From contig NZ_JACHMF010000001.1 of the NCBI RefSeq assembly GCF_014204895.1, forward strand, positions 1 to 64,000: 64,000 nucleotides of DNA, read 5' to 3'. Position 1 is the stretch's first letter. The number at the start of each line of letters is the position of its first letter. The translations under genes and the position numbers were made by a program. The DNA comes from Paractinoplanes abujensis. Its GTDB lineage: Bacteria > Actinomycetota > Actinomycetes > Mycobacteriales > Micromonosporaceae. The notes under the pieces were generated by a model. That model worked only from the letters and a program-made list of their open reading frames with translations. It was not told where the DNA came from and searched no databases. Below are positions 22,026 to 32,469 of this stretch, in pieces.

Positions 22026-22067
22026 GCGGCGGTGTGGGGACGATCCCGGCCCACACCGCCGCTTTTT
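22026..22067 (+). terminator. Strong intrinsic terminator after the secreted repeat protein
   Basis: A perfect 13-bp stem (22026-22038 with 22050-22062) with an 11-nt loop is followed by TTTTT at 22063-22067, 14 bases after the stop. Confidence 0.88.
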
Positions 22068-23043
22068 GTATGCCGTCTCGCAGCCACGACCAGCGCCGCC
22101 CACGCCGTCTTCCGTCCTGCTAGGCCGTTCCTCTTGAAGCCCCTCTCCTCCAGCTCCTCTCCACACCTCCATCCCACGCTGTCTCTCCATGCCGTCTTTC
22201 GCGTTACTTCCCCCGCACCGCCCTTTCTCCGCAGCCCTCCATCCCGTCTCGACGCCGCCTCCTGAGCTACCTCCCTCGCGTCGCTTCCGAGCTGCGTCTG
22301 CGATGCCTGCCCTCGTGTTGCCGGCGTGCGTCGCTTCAGCGCTGCCTCCCTCGCGTCGCTTCCGCGCGACACCTCTCCGCGTCGCTTTCCCGCGCTGCCT
22401 GCGCGTCGACTCCCCACGCTGCCTGCGCGCGACGACTCCGTGCTGCTTTTCTGCGTCGCTTTCGGCGCTGCCATGGGCGCCGTCTCTATGCGTCGCCTTC
22501 GTATCGTCTTTCGCGCGTCGCTTCCGCGCGATACCCCTCCGCGTCGCTTTCCGCGCTGCCTGCGCGTCGACTCCGCACGCTGCCTGCGCGCGACGGCTCC
22601 GTGCTGCTTTTCTGCGTGACTTTCCGGCGCTGCCATCGTGTCGTCTTCGCGGTGCTTTTGCGCGTCGCCCTCGAGCTGTCTCTCTGCGTTGCTTTCTCCG
22701 CGCCGCTTGTTCCGCGATGCGTGCCCGGTATGCCTGCCCGCGCTGCTTTGCCGCGCCGCTTGTTCGGGGGCGCTTGTCTTGCGCTGTCCCGGTTCTGCCT
22801 TCGTGTCGCCGCTTTGGCTGGCTTCTCTGCGGCGTTCCTCGTCTCGTCGGTTTTGGGCTGCTTGCACCGCTCGGTCCGGGTGGGGCGGGATCCTGAGATG
22901 GCCGTCTCAAGGCTCTGAGCTGGAGGAACGGCTCTCGCGGGCGGGCGTGGGGAATTCGCACCGGTGGTGCTACAACCCCGCGTGCATCCGGAGCCGTACC
23001 TGGGCTCAGGAAGCACGTTCCGTTAGGTAAGGGGATGGTGGGA
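22068..23043. repeat. Gene-free ~1-kb pyrimidine-rich block with ~122-bp direct repeat
   Basis: The + strand is strikingly C/T-rich at 22120-22290 and then made of many variants of GCGTCGCTTTCCGCGC. A ~122-bp segment at 22352-22473 recurs at 22514-22635, with a handful of differences including compensating single-base indels. Frames on both strands stay open only because of composition (minus-strand frames read Arg/Gly/Ala/Glu), and the indels shift frame between copies, so I call it non-coding. It ends just before the cutinase gene. Confidence 0.75.
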
Positions 23044-23844
23044 ATGACTAAGCGACGCGTGGGGGCGACGGGGCGCCGGGGGCGGCGGCTTGTGTTGGTC
23101 GGGGTCAGTGCCGTGGTGGTGATCGCGGGGGCGATGGTGGCGCCGCAGGCTTTTGCGGGGACTGCGGGGAGCAGCGCAGCAGCCAGCGGTAACGGCTCGT
23201 TCTTGCAGCGGCTGCGGGAGCGGTTCGCGCAGAACGGCGGGCAGAACGGCGGGCAGACCGGCGGGCAGGCCGGGGGTGGAAACGCGGCCGGGTGTTCGGA
23301 TGTCGAGCTGGTGTTCGCGCGGGGCACCGGGGAGCCGCAGGGGCTGGGCATCGTGGGCCGGCCGCTCGCGCAGGCCCTGGCGGCCGAGCTGCCGGGCCGT
23401 ACGGTGGGCTCTTTCGCCGTGGTTTATGCGGCCGCGTCCAATCAGCGCAGTGCTGGGCCCGGTGCGACCAACATGACCGAGCACATCGAGCAGGTCGCGC
23501 AGAACTGCCCGGAGACGCAGTTCGTGATCGGCGGCTACTCGCAGGGCGCGTCGGTGACCGACATCGCCATCGGTATTCGGGGCGCAGGCACTGCGGGCAA
23601 GGCCATCCCGGCCAACCTGCGGGGTCAGGTGGCGGCCGTGGTCGTCTACGGCAACCCGCTGGGGCTGCGCCGGCAGACGATCGCCCAGGCCGCTCCGGAG
23701 TTCGCGGACAGGACGGTCGAGTTCTGCAACAACGGTGACCCGGTGTGCGGCGGCGGCAACAACTTCGCGGCGCACCTGGCCTACAACCGCAACGGCACGG
23801 TGGGGCGGGGCGCCGAGTTCGCGGCCGGGAGGATCGGCGGCTGA
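23044..23844 (+). CDS. Secreted cutinase family serine esterase
   Basis: 266 aa. Start ATG 23044 has AAGGGG nine bases upstream; ATG 23035 is in frame but abuts that site. The N terminus is Arg-rich with a hydrophobic core ending ..VAPQAFA, a typical signal peptide. A Gly/Gln linker (NGGQNGGQTGGQAGG) leads to the cutinase domain. The nucleophile is in GGYSQGAS, Asp in NNGDPVCGGG and His in FAAHLAYNRNG, giving a complete Ser-Asp-His triad, and cysteines flank the domain as in the family. It probably hydrolyses cutin, polyesters or lipids outside the cell. Confidence 0.92.
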   Translation: MTKRRVGATGRRGRRLVLVGVSAVVVIAGAMVAPQAFAGTAGSSAAASGNGSFLQRLRERFAQNGGQNGGQTGGQAGGGNAAGCSDVELVFARGTGEPQGLGIVGRPLAQALAAELPGRTVGSFAVVYAAASNQRSAGPGATNMTEHIEQVAQNCPETQFVIGGYSQGASVTDIAIGIRGAGTAGKAIPANLRGQVAAVVVYGNPLGLRRQTIAQAAPEFADRTVEFCNNGDPVCGGGNNFAAHLAYNRNGTVGRGAEFAAGRIGG

Positions 23845-24038
23845 CGATCGTACGGGTGGGTCCGCGCCGCCACGCGGGCCTCGAACGTCCGCCGTCCGCC
23901 GGCCTCTCGCGGGTGGCGATGGAACACATGCTTCACGTTGGCGGCGTCGGCTCCCTCACGGCGCTCGCTTAGTGCTCATCGAGTGAGCGGTGACGCGCGT
24001 CCGGTGCTCGTGATGGAGCGATGATGCTCGTTTGTGAA

Positions 24039-24068
24039 CGCGGGTGACAGCGCGTGCTGTCACCCGCG
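24039..24068. terminator. Bidirectional hairpin between convergent genes
   Basis: A perfect 13-bp inverted repeat, CGCGGGTGACAGC (24039-24051) and its complement (24056-24068) with a 4-nt loop, lies 7 bases from the aminopeptidase stop and downstream of the cutinase gene, so it can serve both. The rest of 23845-24038 contains nothing I recognise. Confidence 0.75.
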
Positions 24069-24075
24069 TACGGGG

Positions 24076-25629
<1,554 letters not shown>

Positions 25630-25670
25630 TCAGCGGAGCCGACCCATGCAATCATCCCAATCAATACATA

Positions 25671-26345
25671 TCAAGGGCGATGCCGGAAGGGGCCGCTCAA
25701 TGCCGCCCACTGCAGCAGCATGATCGTCTTTGCGTCGGCGATGCGGCCGTCGGCGATCGCGGCCAGGGCGTCGTCGAAGTCGAGCTCGACGGCCTCGATG
25801 TCCTCGCCCTCGTCGGCCACCCCGCCACCAGGTCCCGTACGGTCGGCGGCCGTATAGGGCGCGGCGTAGAAGTGCAGGCGCTCGGTGACCGAACCCGGGC
25901 TCATCCACACGCCGAACACGTGCTCCAGCTCGCCGACCGTGACACCCAGCTCCTCCGCCGTCTCGCGCCGGATCGCACTGGCCGGGTCGTCGTCGTCGAG
26001 CAGGCCCGCGGCAGCCTCGACGAGCATGCCGTCGGGGTGGCCGTTGACGTAGGCGGGGTAGCGGAACTGCCTGGTGAGCAGCACCGTGCGCCGGGCCACG
26101 TCGTACAGCAGGATCGTCGCGCCGTCGCCGCGGTCGTACGTCTCGCGCTGCTCCGTCGTCCAGCTGCCGTCGCGGTGGCGGTAGTCGTACGTCGTGCGGC
26201 GCAGGACGTGCCACGCCGTCGCCAGCAGCTCGACGTCGCGGATCACCACGCCGGGGTTGCCGGTGAGGTCGCGGCCCACCTGGTCGAGGCCGGTGCGGCC
26301 GCGGTGGTCGGGCAGGTCGAGGCCAGGGATGCCGAGGTCAGTCAT
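25671..26345 (-). CDS. NUDIX hydrolase, NudK / sugar-nucleotide diphosphatase-like
   Basis: 224 aa from ATG 26345 (MTDLGIPGLDLP); an upstream in-frame start at 26375 has no supporting signal. The NUDIX region runs AAAGLLDDDDPASAIRRETAEELGVTVG and is preceded by the ..TRQFRYPAYVNGH.. strand. The order of elements fits GDP-mannose/ADP-sugar pyrophosphatases of the NudK type. It lies divergently 59 bp from a DeoR regulator, which may control it. Confidence 0.82.
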   Translation of the reverse strand: MTDLGIPGLDLPDHRGRTGLDQVGRDLTGNPGVVIRDVELLATAWHVLRRTTYDYRHRDGSWTTEQRETYDRGDGATILLYDVARRTVLLTRQFRYPAYVNGHPDGMLVEAAAGLLDDDDPASAIRRETAEELGVTVGELEHVFGVWMSPGSVTERLHFYAAPYTAADRTGPGGGVADEGEDIEAVELDFDDALAAIADGRIADAKTIMLLQWAALSGPFRHRP

Positions 26346-26390
26346 GGCCGGTACGCTAGCCCAGGAAACACGCAACAGTCGACAACAATG

Positions 26391-26396
26391 AGGAGA
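26391..26396 (+). promoter_or_regulatory. Ribosome-binding site of the DeoR gene within a short divergent promoter region
   Basis: AGGAGA lies 8 bases before ATG 26405. Within the 59-bp divergent gap the octamer GAAACACG occurs twice (about 26365-26372 and 26395-26402), a possible operator for the DeoR protein. Confidence 0.4.
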
Positions 26397-26404
26397 AACA
26401 CGTA

Positions 26405-27142
26405 ATGCTGCCGGCCGAGCGCCGCGACTTCCTGCTGGAGCGGCTGCACGCCGAAGGCAAGCTCGTGGTCACCGACATCGCCTTCGAGCTCGGCATCGCC
26501 GAGGACAACATCCGCCGCGACCTGCGCGACCTCGCCGCCGCCGGGCTGCTGCAACGGGTCTACGGGGGAGCGCTGCCCCCGGCGCCGGCCGCTGCCGACT
26601 ACGCGACACGCACCACGGTCTCGCCGGACAGCAAACGCCGGGTGGCCGCTGCGGCCGCCGCCCTGATCCGGCCCGGCCAGACGGTGCTGCTCGACGGTGG
26701 CACGACCGCCCTGGCCGTGGTCAACGCCCTGCCCGCCGACCTGGAGGCCACGATCGTCACGCACAGTGTCACGGTCGCCGCCGCGCTGGTCCCGCATCCG
26801 ACCGTCGACGTGCTCGTGCTCGGCGGCCGGCTGTTCAAGCACTCGGCGGTCGCCTCCGGCGCGATCACGGCCGAGGCCGCCCGAACCGTCCACGCCGACC
26901 TGTTCCTGCTCGGCGTCACCGGCGTACATCCGAAAGCGGGTCTGACCACGGGCGACCCCGACGAGGCGGCGATGAAACGCACGCTGGCCGGCCGGGCCGC
27001 CGAGACCTATGTGATGGCCAGTGCGGAGAAGATCAACGCCGCTTCCCCGTACGTGGTGCTGCCGCTGAACGAGGTGAGCGGCGTGATCACGGACTTCCCG
27101 GACACGGGGGACCTCGGCGTTCCGATCGTCGCGGCGCCGTAG
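26405..27142 (+). CDS. DeoR/GlpR family transcriptional regulator
   Basis: 245 aa. The N-terminal winged helix (MLPAERRDFLLERLHAEGKL.., ..NIRRDLRDLAAAGLLQRVYGGA) matches the DeoR HTH. The C-terminal sensor domain is the ISOCOT/DeoRC type (DGGTTALAVVNALP, VLVLGGRLFKHS, ADLFLLGVTGVHPKAGLTTGDPDEAAMKR), which binds phosphorylated sugars. It probably represses itself and perhaps the divergent NUDIX gene; no sugar transport or kinase gene is adjacent. Confidence 0.9.
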   Translation: MLPAERRDFLLERLHAEGKLVVTDIAFELGIAEDNIRRDLRDLAAAGLLQRVYGGALPPAPAAADYATRTTVSPDSKRRVAAAAAALIRPGQTVLLDGGTTALAVVNALPADLEATIVTHSVTVAAALVPHPTVDVLVLGGRLFKHSAVASGAITAEAARTVHADLFLLGVTGVHPKAGLTTGDPDEAAMKRTLAGRAAETYVMASAEKINAASPYVVLPLNEVSGVITDFPDTGDLGVPIVAAP

Positions 27143-27346
27143 GGGTCGCCGGGTCGGCGTCGTTGCTTGTGGTGTCACGAGGTCGTCTTGCGTGCCGGCT
27201 CAGCGTCCCGCGCTCGGGTGTGCCGCCCCCAGAACAGGGCGCCTCCAGAACGGGCCGCCTCAGAACAGGGCCCGCCCTACCGGGGGCCCCCACCCTCGAC
27301 CATTTTATCGGGGTGGGGCGATCTTGGGAGGGTCGCAAGCCGGCGG

Positions 27347-27374
27347 TTGTGGACAACCCGGAATTGTGGACAAC
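27347..27374. promoter_or_regulatory. Pair of consensus DnaA boxes
   Basis: TTGTGGACAAC occurs at 27347-27357 and again at 27364-27374. The reverse strand of each reads TTGTCCACA, the consensus DnaA box of high-GC actinobacteria. They lie in the 254-bp gap between the DeoR gene and the L7/L12-like gene; the rest of that gap has three imperfect CAGAACAGGGC-type copies at 27230, 27246 and 27261 and no gene. Confidence 0.6.
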
Positions 27375-27396
27375 TCACATGATCTTCGGGCGGGGA

Positions 27397-27708
27397 CTAA
27401 CTTAGGCCGCGTTCCCGGGCCATGCGCTCCACGGCGTCCTTGGCCTCCGCCAGTCCCGTGCCCGTTCGCTCGCGGTAGACCTTGATCGCCTGGATTTTCT
27501 GGCCCTGCATCAGGTGGGCCAGCACCTCCGAGTCCTGGGTCGCCGCGGGCTCCTCGATGCCGAGGTGAGTCATGATCGTGTCCAGTTTTCGTTCGATCGC
27601 GGCCAGTCGTGCCGATTCCCGGGTGTTGCGCCGGGTGCGGTCGGAGGCCACGACCAGGCTGAAACCGACCACGGCGATGATGATCGCGACGACGTAGGCG
27701 AAGTCCAT
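27397..27708 (-). CDS. Membrane-anchored protein with ribosomal L7/L12 C-terminal-like domain
   Basis: 103 aa, ATG start. An N-terminal TM helix (YVVAIIIAVVGFSLVVAS) precedes a basic/helical segment (RTRRNTRESARLAAIERKLD). The C-terminal segment ..GQKIQAIKVYRERTGTGLAEAKDAVERMARERG resembles the L7/L12 C-terminal fold, in which IKxVRxxTGLGLKEAKxxVE is the core. Small proteins of this plan are common in actinobacteria; function unknown. Two DnaA boxes lie just beyond its stop. Confidence 0.78.
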   Translation of the reverse strand: MDFAYVVAIIIAVVGFSLVVASDRTRRNTRESARLAAIERKLDTIMTHLGIEEPAATQDSEVLAHLMQGQKIQAIKVYRERTGTGLAEAKDAVERMARERGLS

Positions 27709-27872
27709 ACGGCCATCGAATCAGCTGCCGGCCACCGAGCGCCTGCCGGCGGACGCGGCCGGAGCGGCAGCGGCGTCGGCAGCGGCTCGGCGCGGCCGCT
27801 GCCGGAGTGGTCACGGGATGGGCGCGAGTGCCAGGGCGTCGGCTGTGATCAGGTGCGGCCGCTGCTGGAGCG

Positions 27873-28319
27873 TCAGGGGGCGTCGGGCGGTGTCTTCAGC
27901 GCGGTTACGCAGGAGCGCAGCAGCCGGCGCATCTGGTCCTGTTCGGCGGGCGTCATCCCGGTCAGCATGGCGTCCTCGACGGCCCGTACGGCGCCGCTCG
28001 CGGTGGCCAGCTGGCGGCGGCCCTTCGGGGTCAGCGTGGTCGGCAGCACCCGGCCGGACGGCGCGCGTTCGGGCCGGGCGACCAGGCCGTCGCGTTCCAG
28101 GGCCTGCAGCAGCACGTTCATCGACTGCCTGGTGACGAACGTGCCGCGGGCCAGTTCGGAGTTGGACAGGCCGGGCCGTTGGGAGAGCAGTTCCAGGCAC
28201 GAGTAGTGCGTGATCGTCATGCCGAGCGGCCGCAGCACGGCCTCCATCGCGCTGTGCAGGCTGCTCGACGCCATTTTCAGCAGGTATCCCACCGAGGTGT
28301 CCAGCTCGACTTGACTCAT
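27873..28319 (-). CDS. MarR family transcriptional regulator
   Basis: 148 aa, ATG 28319. A winged helix-turn-helix region (..LSNSELARGTFVTRQSMNVLLQALERDGLVARPE..) with the wing (RVLPTTLTPKGRRQLA) is typical of MarR. It is divergent from a VOC enzyme gene, and two copies of ATGTCAG-N4-CTGACAT lie between them, the first overlapping its own start codon, so autorepression and joint control are likely. The 164 bp downstream contain no gene. Confidence 0.9.
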   Translation of the reverse strand: MSQVELDTSVGYLLKMASSSLHSAMEAVLRPLGMTITHYSCLELLSQRPGLSNSELARGTFVTRQSMNVLLQALERDGLVARPERAPSGRVLPTTLTPKGRRQLATASGAVRAVEDAMLTGMTPAEQDQMRRLLRSCVTALKTPPDAP

Positions 28320-28363
28320 GTCAGCATCCTGACATACCGTGGTGCATGTCAGTCAACTGACAT
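28318..28363. promoter_or_regulatory. Two palindromic MarR operators between the MarR and VOC genes
   Basis: ATGTCAG-N4-CTGACAT occurs at 28318-28335 and again at 28346-28363, with centres 28 bp apart. The first overlaps the MarR start codon. Both arms are identical in the two copies, strong evidence for a duplicated operator. Confidence 0.8.
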
Positions 28364-28383
28364 TCAACAAACTAGGAGTGATC

Positions 28384-28737
28384 ATGGCAGTCACCGGTCC
28401 CGACTTCGTCTCTCTGCAGGTCAGCGACATCGAGCGGTCCGCCGCCTTCTACGAGAAATACCTGGGCCTGCGCCGCCGCCCCGGCCCGCCGCACGCCGTC
28501 GTCTTCGACACCGCGCCGATCGCCTTCGCCGTGCGGTCGCTCGTCGCCGGCCCGATCGCCGAGCCGGGCCGCGGCGTGGCCCTGTGGCTGCACGCCCATG
28601 ACACTCAGGAGATCCACGACGAGCTGGCCGGGGCGGGCGTGACGATCGTTTCCGCGCCTGTCGACGGCCCCTTCGGCCGCACGTTCACGTTCGCCGATCC
28701 GGACGGTTACGAGGTGACCCTGCATGACCGCGCCTGA
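28384..28737 (+). CDS. VOC (glyoxalase/bleomycin resistance) family protein
   Basis: 117 aa from ATG 28384, with TAGGAG upstream. The beta-alpha-beta-beta-beta pattern starts PDFVSLQVSDIERSAAFYEKYLGL and ends FGRTFTFADPDGYEVTLHD, where the terminal D/E-rich motif usually binds metal. It could be a resistance, dioxygenase or glyoxalase-type enzyme. Regulation by the divergent MarR protein through the paired operators is likely. Confidence 0.88.
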   Translation: MAVTGPDFVSLQVSDIERSAAFYEKYLGLRRRPGPPHAVVFDTAPIAFAVRSLVAGPIAEPGRGVALWLHAHDTQEIHDELAGAGVTIVSAPVDGPFGRTFTFADPDGYEVTLHDRA

Positions 28738-29137
28738 ACGGTGCTGGGTCAGCACGGTCAGCCTCGATCATGTCGAGGTGGCCGCCGCGGGCGGGTTCAC
28801 GCAGGCCGATCATGGTGCGAATACCCGGCTGCGGCGGCTGCGGCCCGGCGATCACATCGTCTTCTATTCACCGCGAACGACGATGATCGGCGGCGATCCC
28901 GTGCGGCGATTCACCGCTCTCGCCGTCGTCACCGGGGCCGAGCCCTACCAGGCGCCGAGCGAGCACTGGCGCCTGGCCTGCACCTTCGAGCCGGTGACGC
29001 CGATCGAGGTCAAACCCCTGGCCGGCGCATTGTCGTTCATCTCCGACCCGGCGCATTGGGGGCTGCCGTTCCGCCGCGGGCTGTTCACGATCCCGGCTGA
29101 CGATTTCGCCGTGATCGCCGAGCGCATGAGAGCGTGA
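28724..29137 (+). CDS. EVE domain protein (UPF0310-like)
   Basis: 137 aa, ATG 28724 overlapping the VOC gene by 14 nt. CWVSTVSLDHVEVAAAGGFTQADHG at the start and RRLRPGDHIVFYSPRTTM.. match the EVE/PUA-like fold that binds modified bases or RNA. EVE proteins frequently associate with defence genes, but here the partner is a VOC enzyme under MarR control. Its last codons are part of a 23-bp unit that is tandemly repeated into the downstream DNA. Confidence 0.85.
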   Translation: MTAPERCWVSTVSLDHVEVAAAGGFTQADHGANTRLRRLRPGDHIVFYSPRTTMIGGDPVRRFTALAVVTGAEPYQAPSEHWRLACTFEPVTPIEVKPLAGALSFISDPAHWGLPFRRGLFTIPADDFAVIAERMRA

Positions 29138-29248
29138 TCGCCGAGCGCATGAGAGCGTGATCGCCGAGCGCATGAGGACGTGATCGCCGAGCGCATGAGG
29201 ACGTGATCGCCGAGCGAACGAGAACGTGATCGCCGAGCGGATGAGAAG
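29111..29248 (+). repeat. Six tandem copies of a 23-bp unit at the 3' end of the EVE gene
   Basis: The units start at 29111, 29134, 29157, 29180, 29203 and 29226, each beginning GTGATCGCCGAGCG. The first two are identical and later ones diverge by a few bases. The first unit is the coding sequence for VIAERMRA at the end of the EVE protein, so the array arose by duplication of the gene's 3' end. There are no spacers, so it is not CRISPR. Confidence 0.92.
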
Positions 29249-29395
29249 CGGCGGCTGAGCGCAGGAGAAATGGTTCTGACGCGTGAAGCGGACATACCAG
29301 ACATCGAACCGGGTACTCTTCGTCGGGGGCGGGCCCGGCGAAGAAGGGTCGGCCTGGGACGTCACTCAGCGTTGAGAAAGGACGGTGTCGGCTCG

Positions 29396-30511
<1,116 letters not shown>

Positions 30512-30513
30512 CG

Positions 30514-31419
30514 GTGCAGCGCGTCGTACAGGCCTATCTCGACCATCTGACAGTCGAGCGTGGGCTGTCGCGCAACACCCTCGCGTCGTACCGGCGCGAC
30601 CTGGAACGGTATGCGCAGGCGCTCGCCGCGGACGGGGTCGACGATCTCGCCGCGGTGGGCACCGCCCGGGTCACCGCGCATCTGGCCGCTTTGCGCGCCG
30701 ACGGGCTGGCCGCCGCGTCCGCCGCCCGCGCCATGAGCGCCGTTCGGGGTCTGCACAAGTTCGCCGCGCGCGAGGGGCTGGTCGGCACCGACGTGGCCGC
30801 CGAGGTGCGCCCGCCCTCGCCGGCCAAACGCCTGCCCAAGGCCCTCGACGTCGACCAGGTGAACCGTCTGCTGGCGGTGCCCGACGACACCCCGCTCGGG
30901 CTGCGCGACAAGGCCCTTCTGGAGTTCCTGTACGGCACCGGGGCGCGCATCTCCGAGGCCGTCGGCGCGGCGATCGACGACCTCGACCTCGACGGCGAGC
31001 CGGCCGCGATCCTGCACGGCAAGGGCGGCCGCACCCGGTTGGTGCCGGTGGGCGGGTTCGCCCGGGCCGCGCTGGAGGCTTACCTCGTACGGGGAAGGCC
31101 CGGTCTGGCCGCGAACGGGACGGGGACTCCGGCCGTCTTCCTCAACGCGCGCGGTGGCCGGTTGTCGCGGCAGAGCGCGTGGACCATTCTGCGCCGCGCC
31201 GCCGAGGCCGCCGGGTTGCCGGTCGAGGGCGCGCACGCCGTGAGCCCGCACACGTTGCGCCACTCGTACGCGACCCATCTGCTCGACGGCGGCGCCGACG
31301 TGCGGGTCGTCCAGGAACTGCTCGGGCACGCCTCGGTGACCACCACGCAGGTCTACACGCTGGTCACCGTGGACCGGCTGCGCGAGGTGTACGCGACCGC
31401 ACACCCGCGCGCTCGTTAG
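30514..31419 (+). CDS. xerD: Tyrosine recombinase XerD
   Basis: 301 aa, GTG start. The N-terminal SAM-like core-binding domain ([24 protein letters not shown]) is followed by the catalytic domain with Arg in [10 protein letters not shown], Lys in [36 protein letters not shown] (nucleophile Tyr). With XerC it resolves chromosome dimers at dif. The gene lies upstream of parA/scpAB as in M. tuberculosis (Rv1701). Confidence 0.94.
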   Translation: MQRVVQAYLDHLTVERGLSRNTLASYRRDLERYAQALAADGVDDLAAVGTARVTAHLAALRADGLAAASAARAMSAVRGLHKFAAREGLVGTDVAAEVRPPSPAKRLPKALDVDQVNRLLAVPDDTPLGLRDKALLEFLYGTGARISEAVGAAIDDLDLDGEPAAILHGKGGRTRLVPVGGFARAALEAYLVRGRPGLAANGTGTPAVFLNARGGRLSRQSAWTILRRAAEAAGLPVEGAHAVSPHTLRHSYATHLLDGGADVRVVQELLGHASVTTTQVYTLVTVDRLREVYATAHPRAR

Positions 31420-31533
31420 AGAGTGCGCACCCATAGATAGCGACACGCCGACAGCTCGCGGGGGAACGACGGCGGTCGTGGCGTAGAGTCGGGCATCGGC
31501 TCCGGCTGTCTGAGTCGGAAGGGGGCGAGGGTC

Positions 31534-32466
31534 ATGGCGGGCAACGGCGATCGGGCGGAGGCCTGGACCTCTGCGCTCCGGGAGCAGCAGGGATCCATGG
31601 ACCTGGGGGCTGATCTGGGCCCGGCCGACCCGACGGCGTACACGATGCGCCGTCCCATTCCCGAACCGATGCCGACCGACCGGCACGGCCCGGCCCGCAT
31701 CATCGCCCTGGCCAACCAGAAGGGCGGCGTGGGCAAGACCACCACGACGATCAACTTGGGCGCCGCGCTCGCCGAGTACGGGCGCAAGGTGCTCCTGGTC
31801 GACTTCGACCCGCAGGGTGCCTGCTCGGTCGGCCTGGGGGTCAACCCGCACAACCTCGACCTGAGCATCTACAACCTGCTCATGCAGGACGACGTCACCG
31901 CCGAGGACGTCATCATCAAGACCGATGTGGCCGGCCTGCACCTGCTGCCCGCCAACATCGACCTCTCGGCGGCTGAGATCCAGCTGGTCAACGAGGTCGC
32001 CCGCGAGATGGCGCTGGCCCGGGTGCTGCGCTCGGTCCGTAAGGAATACGACTTCATCCTGATCGACTGCCAGCCCTCGCTGGGTCTGCTGGCGATCAAT
32101 GCGCTGACGATCGCGCACGGCGTGCTCATCCCCCTGGAGTGCGAGTTCTTCTCGCTGCGCGGTGTCGCCCTGCTGCTCGACACGATCGACAAGGTGCGTG
32201 AGCGGCTCAACTTCGACCTGGAGCTCGAAGGCATCCTCGCCACCATGTACGACTCCCGCACGACCCACTGCCGCCAGGTGCTGCAGCGCGTGGTCGAGGC
32301 GTTCGGCGACAAGGTCTACCAGACCGTCATCACCAAGACCGTCAAGTTCCCCGAGTCCACCGTGGCCGGCGCGCCGATCCTGACGCTCGACCCGGCCTCG
32401 TCCGGCGCGCGCAACTACCGGCAGCTCGCCCGCGAGGTCATCGCCGCCAAGGCCGAGCGCGGCTGA
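31534..32466 (+). CDS. ParA family ATPase (Soj-like) of the scpAB cluster
   Basis: 310 aa. The deviant Walker A KGGVGKTT is at residues 63-70, Walker A' in VLLVDFDPQGACSVGLG and Walker B in DFILIDCQPSLGLLAINAL. A 50-residue N-terminal extension precedes it. No parB or parS is adjacent, so this is the orphan ParA of the scpA-scpB neighbourhood (compare Rv1708) rather than the origin-region ParA. It probably positions a cargo on the nucleoid. Confidence 0.92.
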   Translation: MAGNGDRAEAWTSALREQQGSMDLGADLGPADPTAYTMRRPIPEPMPTDRHGPARIIALANQKGGVGKTTTTINLGAALAEYGRKVLLVDFDPQGACSVGLGVNPHNLDLSIYNLLMQDDVTAEDVIIKTDVAGLHLLPANIDLSAAEIQLVNEVAREMALARVLRSVRKEYDFILIDCQPSLGLLAINALTIAHGVLIPLECEFFSLRGVALLLDTIDKVRERLNFDLELEGILATMYDSRTTHCRQVLQRVVEAFGDKVYQTVITKTVKFPESTVAGAPILTLDPASSGARNYRQLAREVIAAKAERG

Positions 32467-32469
32467 CCC

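Noticed and set aside
22017..23351. Long minus-strand frames across the pyrimidine-rich block
   Set aside because: Low-complexity Arg/Gly/Ala/Glu content, indels between the two repeat copies change frame, and the frame ends inside the cutinase gene antisense.
29111..29248. 23-bp repeats as CRISPR or iteron array
   Set aside because: No spacers and the unit derives from the EVE coding sequence; no replication gene is nearby.
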